NCBI GenBank assembly: GCA_944387745.1 | Contig: CALXGD010000104.1 | Location: 1-11,729, forward strand | DNA from: an uncultured Oscillospiraceae bacterium | GTDB taxonomy: Bacteria; Bacillota_A; Clostridia; Oscillospirales; Oscillospiraceae | Direction: 5' to 3' | Length of the DNA: 11,729 bases | Shown here: one piece after another, positions 6,361 through 11,729 of the stretch | How positions within the stretch are numbered: the first letter of the stretch is position 1 | How the letters are laid out: the number at the start of each line of letters is the position of its first letter | Made by a program: the position numbers and the translations under genes | Notes under the pieces: generated by a model | Told to the model about the DNA's origin: nothing | Seen by the model: only the letters and a program-made list of their open reading frames with translations | The model's database searches: none

Positions 6361-6582
6361 CTACCGATTGGAGGAGGACTTGTCGGAGGACCGGTCGTCC
6401 CCCGGCTCCTGGGCCTGGGTGCCGAAGTAGAAGGCAATAACCACGGAGAAAATGGTGATAAAATCTCTGGCGCTGACCCGCCCGGTGGCGGCGAGAAAGA
6501 CGAACAGCCCTGTGAGAGCCAGAGTGACCAGACTCTTGATGCACAGGAGGTTGCACAGCCGCTTCCACAGCAAGGAATTCAT
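6361..6582 (-). CDS. Small two-helix membrane protein, function unknown
   Basis: The 73-residue protein has an excellent ribosome binding site (AAAGGAGGG, 6 nt before the ATG), which makes it credible despite its size. Two hydrophobic segments, about residues 16-33 and 39-54, flank a short polar turn (GRVSARD). The end is hydrophilic and rich in Asp/Ser/Lys. The pattern KSLVTLALTGLFVFLA followed by FITIFSVVIAFYFGTQ resembles a family of short proteins in clostridial genomes and prophages that end their second helix in FYFGTQ. That resemblance is from memory, and the family has no experimental role that I know of. A holin-like or membrane-anchor role is possible but unsupported. It is divergent from the GH3 gene and 141 nt upstream of darA on the same strand. 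Confidence 0.75.
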   Translation of the reverse strand: MNSLLWKRLCNLLCIKSLVTLALTGLFVFLAATGRVSARDFITIFSVVIAFYFGTQAQEPGDDRSSDKSSSNR

Positions 6583-6660
6583 GTTGATCCCTCCTTTCCC
6601 GACAGCCTATGCACCGGAGGCGGGAAATGTGAAAGCTGGATGAAAAATTTGATTCCGGAC

Positions 6661-6689
6661 TGTACCACAGGGGGATTTTTTGCTATGAT
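6661..6689 (+). promoter_or_regulatory. Possible extended -10 promoter of the GH3 gene
   Basis: TGCTATGAT (6681-6689) is an extended -10 element with five of six -10 matches. TGTACC (6661-6666), 17 nt upstream, is a weak -35, which an extended -10 can tolerate. Transcription would start near 6696, about 25 nt before the chosen ATG, so the in-frame upstream ATGs at 6640 and 6685 would not be translated. Confidence 0.45.
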
Positions 6690-6720
6690 AGAGGAAAATA
6701 GCCCAGGAAGGGGGACCCCT

Positions 6721-9147
6721 ATGAAGCACCCGGAGATCTTGAAAAAACTCACCCTGGAGCAGAAGGTGGCCCTGCTCTCCGGGCGGGATGTGTGGTCCAC
6801 CTACGCCTTCCCGGAGGCAGGGGTGCCTTCCATGGTGCTGTCGGACGGACCCCACGGACTGCGCCGGCAGCTGGGCCGAGGGGACCACCTGGGCCAGCGG
6901 CCCAGTCAGCCGGCCACCTGTTTTCCCACTGCCGCCTGTCTGGCGGGGAGCTGGGATCCAGATCTGCTGGAAGAGGTGGGGGTGGCCCTGGGACGGGAGG
7001 CGGCGGCTCAGGGGGTGCAGATGCTCCTGGGGCCGGGCCTGAATCTGAAGCGCAGCCCCCTGGGGGGAAGAAACTTTGAATATTTCTCTGAGGACCCCTA
7101 TCTGTCCGGTAAGCTGGCCGCCGCCATGATCCGAGGGATTCAATCCCAGGGGGTGGCGGCCTGTCCTAAGCACTTCGCGGCCAACAACCAGGAGCTGCTT
7201 CGGATGACCAGCGACAGTGTAGTGGATGAGCGCACCCTGCGGGAGCTGTATCTCACTGGATTTGAGATCGCGGTGAAGGAAGGACGCCCCCTGGCGGTGA
7301 TGTCCTCCTACAACCGGGTAAACGGTGTCTATGCCAATGAGAATCCCCATCTGCTCACGGAGATTCTGAGGAAGGAATGGGACTTCTCCGGCATGGTGGT
7401 CACTGACTGGGGCGGCTGCCGCAGTCAGGCGGCGGGCCTGCTGGCGGGGAGCAACCTGGAGATGCCTGGCACCCAGGGGGACAGCGACCGGGAGGTGCTG
7501 GAGGCTCTGGAGCGGGGGGAGCTCACGGAAGAACTGATTGATCGCCGGGCGGACGAGCTGCTGGAGGTGGTTCTCACCGCCCATGAGGGGGCCCGGCGGG
7601 CCCCAAAGCGCTTTGATCCGGAGGTCCACCACGCCCTGGCCCGGCGGGCGGCGGCGGAGAGTGCGGTGCTGCTGAAGAATGAGGACGGGTTTCTCCCTCT
7701 GGCCCCGGGGACGAGAACGGCGGTGCTGGGAGATCTGGCGCTAGAGCCCCGGTATCAGGGGGCCGGCTCCTCCTTAGTGCGCCCCACCCGCCTGGAGCGG
7801 CCGCTGGACTGTCTGAGGAACAGCGGACTGGATGTCGTCGGCTATGCCCGGGCCTACCGCCGGGACGGACGGCCCTCCGAGCGCCTGGAGCGGACGGCGG
7901 CGGAGCTGGCCCGGCGGTCGGAGGCGGTGATTCTCTACCTGGGGATCCCCGAGTGTTTCGAGAGCGAGGGGCTGGACCGGGACCGACTGGCTCTGCCGGA
8001 CAACCAGATCAGACTCCTGGAGACCGTGGTCCAGGCCAATCCCAATGTAGCGGTGGTCCTGTCCGGAGGCGGGGCGGTGGAGCTGCCCTGGCTGGAGAAG
8101 TGCAGGGCCCTTCTCCACGGCTCCCTGGGTGGGCAGGCGGGGGCGGGGGCCGCCGCTGATCTCCTTACGGGTAAGGTCAACCCCTCCGGTCGGCTGTCGG
8201 AGACCTTTCTGTGCCGGGCCGGAGACGCCCCCAACGCCAAATACTTTCCTGGCCGGGAGCGGACGGCGGAGTACCGGGAGGGGCCTTATGTGGGCTATCG
8301 GTACTATCAGACTGTGGGCCGGCCCGCGGCCTTTCCCTTTGGCTTCGGTCTGAGCTACACCGCCTTTGCCTATTCAGATTTGCAGGTGAGCTGGGAGGCG
8401 GCCGCCTTCACTCTGACCAACACGGGGAGACGCGCAGGTGCGGAGGTGGCCCAGCTGTATGTGACAGGCCCTCGGGAGAAGATCTTCCGCCCCGCTCTGG
8501 AGCTGAAGGGCTTTCAGAAGGTGCTCCTGAAGCCGGGGGAGTCCCGCCGGGTGACCATCCCCCTGGACGGGTATACCTTTCGGTGGTTTAATCCTCAGAG
8601 CGGCCACTGGGAGGTGGAGGAGGGGACCTACCGCGTCTCTGTGGGCCCCAACGCGGAGGAGCTTCCCCTGTCCGCCGCCCTGGAGGTGAAGGGGACAGCT
8701 CCGGGAGCGGTGTATGACAGGGGGCGTCTCGCACCCTACTTCTCCGGGCATATCGAGGATGTGCCTGACGAGGCCTTTGCTGCCCTTCTGGGCCGGCCCA
8801 TCCCGGAGGCCAGATGGGACCGCTCGGCCCCCCTCACCCTTTTGGACAGCCTGGCTCAGTTGGAATATGCCAAGGGACGAGCCGCCCGCCTGGCGGACCG
8901 GATGCTCACCTGTATTGCCCGGAGGAAGGCGCGGAGGGGGGAGCCTGACCCGGTGACTCTGTTTATCCGCAATATGCCCTTCCGGGGGCTGGTAAAGCTG
9001 TCCAACGGCCTGGCAGATACGGAGATGGCCCTGGGGATCCTGGAGATGGCCAACGGCCGGGGATTCCGGGGCTTTGTCCACACTGTTAAGGCGCTCTTTG
9101 CCAAGAATCGGGCCCGGCGCGCACGAAAAAAGCGCCTGGGGCTGTGA
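6721..9147 (+). CDS. Glycoside hydrolase family 3 protein (beta-glucosidase-like)
   Basis: The 808-residue protein has no signal peptide, so it is probably cytoplasmic and acts on imported beta-linked oligosaccharides or glycosides. The (beta/alpha)8 domain has SDGPHGLR at 41-48, KHFAANNQE at 150-158 and VVTDWGG with the catalytic nucleophile Asp229. The alpha/beta sandwich starts near 311 (ESAVLLKNEDGFLPL) and carries ESEGLDRDRLALP near 414-426; one of its Glu residues (414 or 416) is the likely acid/base. A fibronectin-III-like domain lies at about 555-650 (AEVAQLYV, RVSVGPN). A tail of about 150 residues (657-808) follows, with LLGRPIP and MPFRGL motifs and a very basic end. The start at 6721 was chosen for GGAAGGGGG 7 nt upstream. 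Substrate specificity (glucoside, xyloside or other) is not readable from sequence. No sugar transporter or regulator is adjacent. Confidence 0.92.
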   Translation: MKHPEILKKLTLEQKVALLSGRDVWSTYAFPEAGVPSMVLSDGPHGLRRQLGRGDHLGQRPSQPATCFPTAACLAGSWDPDLLEEVGVALGREAAAQGVQMLLGPGLNLKRSPLGGRNFEYFSEDPYLSGKLAAAMIRGIQSQGVAACPKHFAANNQELLRMTSDSVVDERTLRELYLTGFEIAVKEGRPLAVMSSYNRVNGVYANENPHLLTEILRKEWDFSGMVVTDWGGCRSQAAGLLAGSNLEMPGTQGDSDREVLEALERGELTEELIDRRADELLEVVLTAHEGARRAPKRFDPEVHHALARRAAAESAVLLKNEDGFLPLAPGTRTAVLGDLALEPRYQGAGSSLVRPTRLERPLDCLRNSGLDVVGYARAYRRDGRPSERLERTAAELARRSEAVILYLGIPECFESEGLDRDRLALPDNQIRLLETVVQANPNVAVVLSGGGAVELPWLEKCRALLHGSLGGQAGAGAAADLLTGKVNPSGRLSETFLCRAGDAPNAKYFPGRERTAEYREGPYVGYRYYQTVGRPAAFPFGFGLSYTAFAYSDLQVSWEAAAFTLTNTGRRAGAEVAQLYVTGPREKIFRPALELKGFQKVLLKPGESRRVTIPLDGYTFRWFNPQSGHWEVEEGTYRVSVGPNAEELPLSAALEVKGTAPGAVYDRGRLAPYFSGHIEDVPDEAFAALLGRPIPEARWDRSAPLTLLDSLAQLEYAKGRAARLADRMLTCIARRKARRGEPDPVTLFIRNMPFRGLVKLSNGLADTEMALGILEMANGRGFRGFVHTVKALFAKNRARRARKKRLGL

Positions 9148-9162
9148 GGACGCACATAAAGA

Positions 9163-9205
9163 ACCGCCCCTTCCGGCAAACTAGGACGGAAGGGGTGGTG
9201 TTTTT
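9163..9205 (+). terminator. Intrinsic terminator after GH3 that overlaps the next gene's ribosome binding site
   Basis: ACCGCCCCTTCCG (9163-9175) pairs with CGGAAGGGGTGGT (9187-9199), 13 bp with one G-T wobble, followed by GTTTTT (9200-9205). The ATG of the downstream gene begins at 9206. The only Shine-Dalgarno for that gene, GGAAGGGG (9188-9195), is inside the 3' arm of the stem. In a read-through transcript the site would therefore be paired. Confidence 0.88.
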
Positions 9206-9568
9206 ATGAAAAAAGGCGGAAGGCTCCGCTACGCTCTGGCAGGTGGAGCGGCGGGACTGACCAACGGCTTCTTTGGGGGTGGAGGCGGGTCGGCGCTGGT
9301 GCCGCTGCTGACCAAGGTCTGCGGTCTCAGCCAGCGGAGGGCCTTTGCCACATCGGTGGCGGTCATTTTGCCCCTTTGCGTATTGTCAGCGGCCATTTAC
9401 CTATTCCGGGGAGGGTTGGATCTGGTGACGGCCCTGCCCTACCTGCTGGGGGGCGCCGCTGGAGGCTGGCTGGGAGGAAAGTGGTTCAAGGGGATGAAAA
9501 TGACCTGGTTGAAGCGGCTCTTTGGGGCCCTACTCATCTACGGGGGAGTGAGGTGTTTTCTGCCGTGA
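9206..9568 (+). CDS. TauE/SafE (TSUP) family half-transporter, first subunit
   Basis: The 120-residue membrane protein has about four helices. GFFGGGGGSALVP at 21-33 is the glycine-rich first-helix motif of TSUP/TauE-SafE proteins, followed by QRRAFATS at 43-50 and GGAAGGWLGGK at 82-92, which match one repeat of the family. Full-length TSUP proteins of about 250 residues contain two such repeats; this one has a single repeat, and its partner is the next gene. Family members move sulfite, sulfoacetate, organosulfur compounds or other anions, and the substrate here is unknown. Its ribosome binding site lies in the terminator stem, so translation may be weak or conditional. The last four bases (GTGA) overlap the start of the second subunit. 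Confidence 0.85.
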   Translation: MKKGGRLRYALAGGAAGLTNGFFGGGGGSALVPLLTKVCGLSQRRAFATSVAVILPLCVLSAAIYLFRGGLDLVTALPYLLGGAAGGWLGGKWFKGMKMTWLKRLFGALLIYGGVRCFLP

Positions 9569-9933
9569 CAGAGTGGCTTTTTCCCCTTCTGGCCGGGGCT
9601 GCCACCGGAGTTCTATCCGGCTTTGGAGTGGGAGGGGGCACCCTGCTGCTGGTGTACATGACTGTGTTCGCCGGCTTGGACCAACATCTGGCCCAGGGGA
9701 TCAACCTGCTGTACTTCCTCCCCGCCGGGCTCATGTCCCTCCCCGCCCACTGGAAGAACGGATATATTGAAAAGCCGGTGCTTCTGCCCGCCATCTCTGT
9801 CGGTCTGGTGCTGGCGGGCCTGGCCGCCTGGGGCGCCACCGCTCTGGAGGTAGAGCTGCTGCACAGGTGCTTCGGCGTTTTTCTCATTGTCATCGGGGCT
9901 ATGGAGCTGTTTGGAAAGGCGGAGGGGGCGTGA
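9565..9933 (+). CDS. TauE/SafE (TSUP) family half-transporter, second subunit
   Basis: The 122-residue membrane protein has about four helices and the second TSUP repeat: GFGVGGGTLLL at 19-29 and QGINLLYFLPAGL at 44-56, again a single repeat. The start is the GTG at 9565-9567 in the overlap GTGA, preceded by GAGGTG at 9549-9554. The same frame is open further upstream to an ATG at 9376, but that part is the shifted shadow of the first subunit. The stop-start overlap implies translational coupling and equal amounts, so the two halves probably assemble as a heterodimer equivalent to one full-length TSUP protein. The stop codon is in the loop of a 13-bp hairpin. A frameshifted former single gene is an alternative, but the clean overlap and ribosome binding site argue against that. 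Confidence 0.85.
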   Translation: MTEWLFPLLAGAATGVLSGFGVGGGTLLLVYMTVFAGLDQHLAQGINLLYFLPAGLMSLPAHWKNGYIEKPVLLPAISVGLVLAGLAAWGATALEVELLHRCFGVFLIVIGAMELFGKAEGA

Positions 9934-9946
9934 CCCCCTCCGCCTT
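9916..9946. terminator. Hairpin at the end of the TSUP pair, between converging genes
   Basis: AAGGCGGAGGGGG (9916-9928) pairs perfectly with CCCCCTCCGCCTT (9934-9946), and the loop CGTGA holds the TSUP stop codon. Neither strand shows a real T-tract after the stem, so this may act as a 3'-end stabiliser or a weak bidirectional terminator between the TSUP pair and argF. Confidence 0.5.
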
Positions 9947-9988
9947 GACGCCGCTTTGGCCGATAGTCCTTATAACAAATAGGATCTG

Positions 9989-10909
9989 TTACTCCTCGCC
10001 GCCCATGAGCAGGTACATCACCGCCTTCTGGGCGTGGAGGCGGTTCTCTGCCTCGTCGAAGATCTCCTCCGCGTGCGCCTCAAATACCTCTGCGGTGATC
10101 TCCTCCCCCCTGTGGGCGGGTAGGCAGTGCTGTACCATGCAGCCGGGGTTGGCGAGGGCCATCAGCTCCTGATTGACCTGATAGCCCGCGAAGGCCTTCT
10201 CCCGGACGGCCTTCTCCTCCTCCTGGCACATGGAGGCCCATACGTCGGTGAACACCACGTCGGCGTTCACGGCAGCCTCCTTGGGGTCCCGGCAGAGGGT
10301 GAACCCGAAGCTCGGGTCACTTTTGGCGAAGGCCAGCACGTCCGGGTGGGGGTCATAGCCCTCGGGGCAAGCTGCGGACACCTCCATGCCCACCTTCAAA
10401 CCGCCCACAATCAGGGAGTTGGCCATGTTGTTGCCGTCCCCGATGTAGCACATCTTCAGCCCCTCCAGCACTGCCTTGTGCTCCCGAACGGTCATCAGGT
10501 CGGCCAGTACCTGGCAGGGGTGGCAGAAATCTGTCAGGCCGTTGATCACAGGGATGTTGGCGTGGGCTGCCAGGGTCTCCACCTCCTCCTGGGCGAAGGT
10601 GCGGATCATAATGCCATCGCAGTAGCGCAGCAGTACACGGGCGGTGTCCTCCACTGGCTCGCCCCGGCCAATCTGGCTCTCCTTGCTGGACAGGAACAGG
10701 GCGTGGCCCCCCAGCTGGTACATGCCCGTCTCGAAGGAGACCCGGGTGCGGGTGGAGTTCTTCTCAAAAATCATGGCCAGGGTCTTGCCCTTGAGCTTGT
10801 CGTGGGGGATGCCGTGCTTCTGACTGAATTTCAGCTGGTCCGCCGTGTCCAGAATTTTTAGAATGTCCTCGCCGGTCAGGTCCAGCAGCTTGAGCAAATC
10901 TTTCTTCAT
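9989..10909 (-). CDS. argF: Ornithine carbamoyltransferase
   Basis: The 306-residue cytoplasmic enzyme has the usual family length and joins carbamoyl phosphate and ornithine to give citrulline in arginine synthesis. The carbamoyl-phosphate motif STRTR is at 52-56, MIRTF at 101-105 and HPCQ at 130-133. The ornithine side has DVWASMCQEEE at 222-232 and HCLPAHRGEE at 261-270, which distinguishes it from aspartate carbamoyltransferase. One deviation stands out: the SMG loop, nearly invariant in this family, reads SMC, with Cys228 encoded by TGC where one base change from GGC would suffice. The start has GAGGTGA 6 nt upstream of the ATG. It follows the argB-like gene by 17 nt on the same strand, so the two are very probably cotranscribed. 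No arginine-repressor box is evident, as the upstream region is outside the window. Confidence 0.95.
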   Translation of the reverse strand: MKKDLLKLLDLTGEDILKILDTADQLKFSQKHGIPHDKLKGKTLAMIFEKNSTRTRVSFETGMYQLGGHALFLSSKESQIGRGEPVEDTARVLLRYCDGIMIRTFAQEEVETLAAHANIPVINGLTDFCHPCQVLADLMTVREHKAVLEGLKMCYIGDGNNMANSLIVGGLKVGMEVSAACPEGYDPHPDVLAFAKSDPSFGFTLCRDPKEAAVNADVVFTDVWASMCQEEEKAVREKAFAGYQVNQELMALANPGCMVQHCLPAHRGEEITAEVFEAHAEEIFDEAENRLHAQKAVMYLLMGGEE

Positions 10910-10926
10910 CTCGGCTCACCTCTTTG

Positions 10927-11729
10927 TCAATGGGTCAGCATGGTGCCGGTGCCCTCGTCGGACAGCAGCTCCAGCAGAATGGCGTGGGGGACGCTCCCGT
11001 CCAGGAGGGTGGCGGACTTCACGCCGGAGCGCACCGCCTCCACGCTGAAATTTACCTTGGCGGCCATGTCCGCGGGGATGACGCCGCTGCGGATCAGAGC
11101 GGGCACCTGGGACAGGGGGATGACCGGGATGGGCTCCTCCGGAGCCTGGGGGGAGCGGAGCAGCTGGTCCGCCGCCACCAGGTGAATGAGCTTCTCCGCC
11201 TTTAGGGCCACGGCCAGCCGTGCGGCGGTCTGGTCGGCACTGACCACAAGGACAGGGGCTGAGTCCTCTGTGCCCTGGGCTACAGCCGCCACCACTGGAG
11301 TGCAGCCCCGGAGCAGGAAGTCCTCTAAGATTCCGCTGTCCGTCCGGATCAGGTTTCCAGTGCAGCTGGGGGCGGCGGCCCCGGCGGTGAGCAGGCCGCC
11401 GTCAATGCCGCACAGTCCGATGGCCTTGGAGCCGTGCCGGTTTAAAGTGGCGGCCAAGTCCTTGTTGATTTTGCCGCACAGGAGCTCCTGTATCAGGTCG
11501 ATGGACCCCTCGTCCGCTTGAGGGAGGCTGTCCGCTGCGGGCAGCTCCTTCCCAGCCTGTTGAAGGGCCTGTTGAACCTGGGGGCCGACGCCGTGGACCA
11601 GTACCACCTTGATGCCCACCAGGCGGAGCAGGGTGATGTCGGTGGCCACAGCGTCCTGAAGTGCCTGATCCATCCACAGACCGCCGCAGTTGACCACCAC
11701 GATCTTACCGTTATAGCGCTGAATATAGG
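10927..11729 (-). CDS. ArgB-like amino-acid kinase with degenerate active site (5' end outside window)
   Basis: The visible 266 residues align without large gaps to N-acetylglutamate kinase, including LVGIKVVLVHG, GKINKDLAATLNRHGSKAIGL and the C-terminal VPHAILLELLSDEGTGTM. The frame is open to the window edge, so the few N-terminal residues are missing. Key positions differ from the family. The strand-1 motif KYGG or KLGG reads NCGG (Asn codon 11689-11691). HGGGP reads HGVGP (Val codon 11587-11589). The N-acetylglutamate-binding GLRVTD reads SLPQAD (Pro codon 11521-11523). NxNAD reads VVSAD. The Asp of NAD and the late Lys (AAKVN) are kept. It could be a strongly diverged kinase, a regulatory pseudokinase or a kinase with another substrate. 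Position directly before argF supports an arginine-related role. It ends 17 nt before argF. Confidence 0.85.
   Translation of the reverse strand, partial: YIQRYNGKIVVVNCGGLWMDQALQDAVATDITLLRLVGIKVVLVHGVGPQVQQALQQAGKELPAADSLPQADEGSIDLIQELLCGKINKDLAATLNRHGSKAIGLCGIDGGLLTAGAAAPSCTGNLIRTDSGILEDFLLRGCTPVVAAVAQGTEDSAPVLVVSADQTAARLAVALKAEKLIHLVAADQLLRSPQAPEEPIPVIPLSQVPALIRSGVIPADMAAKVNFSVEAVRSGVKSATLLDGSVPHAILLELLSDEGTGTMLTH

Noticed and set aside
6607..7632. Minus-strand ORF of 341 codons over the start of the GH3 gene
   Set aside because: GC-rich third positions of GH3 keep the opposite frame open. The product is low-complexity Pro/Gln/His-rich, and the GH3 motifs on the plus strand are decisive.
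9376..9564. Upstream extension of the second TSUP gene from an ATG at 9376
   Set aside because: The region is the coding sequence of the first TSUP half in another frame. The extension reads as a Gly/Arg-rich shadow, while the GTG at 9565 matches the expected start of the repeat.

Overview
The window looks like a chromosomal segment of a GC-rich member of the Firmicutes, most likely an Oscillospiraceae-type gut clostridium (Flavonifractor/Oscillibacter/Pseudoflavonifractor-like). The reasons are strong AAAGGAGG ribosome binding sites, a tRNA with encoded CCA, a PstA/DarA-type cyclic-di-AMP receptor, a clostridial-type DAP decarboxylase C-terminus, and GC-biased third codon positions in most genes. 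The genus is inference; there is no rRNA or marker gene to fix it.

Layout. 2-301 (+) is the 3' end of lysA, with a GC-rich hairpin behind it and a hairpin-rich gap. 494-1535 (+) is an overlapping lrgA-lrgB pair. A decayed, frameshifted fragment of a transglutaminase-like protein follows (about 1555-1841). A tRNA-Ser(GGA) with its own extended -10 promoter and intrinsic terminator lies at 2100-2191. The minus strand then carries a MATE efflux gene (2488-3894), a CPA1-type K+(Na+)/H+ antiporter with two C-terminal RCK_C domains (4126-5736), the cyclic-di-AMP receptor darA/pstA (5860-6219) and a small two-helix membrane protein (6361-6582). The plus strand carries a cytoplasmic GH3 beta-glycosidase (6721-9147) and a pair of half-size TauE/SafE-type transporters (9206-9568 and 9565-9933). 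Two arginine genes on the minus strand close the window: argF (9989-10909) and a 5'-truncated argB-like gene (10927 to the window edge).

How the genes fit together. The darA and antiporter genes are neighbours on one strand. In Firmicutes cyclic-di-AMP controls potassium export and binds RCK_C domains, so the pair is a plausible ion-homeostasis locus, although a clear terminator separates the two genes. The argB-like and argF genes are 17 nt apart and should form an operon, but the ArgB-like protein has lost several residues needed for catalysis and N-acetylglutamate binding, and ArgF has Cys in place of Gly in its SMG motif. The GH3 gene and the TSUP pair are separated by an intrinsic terminator whose 3' arm also contains the Shine-Dalgarno of the first TSUP gene.

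I see no CRISPR array, insertion sequence, phage module or defence system. The observations most worth following are the degenerate ArgB-like protein, the terminator/Shine-Dalgarno overlap and the darA-antiporter neighbourhood.
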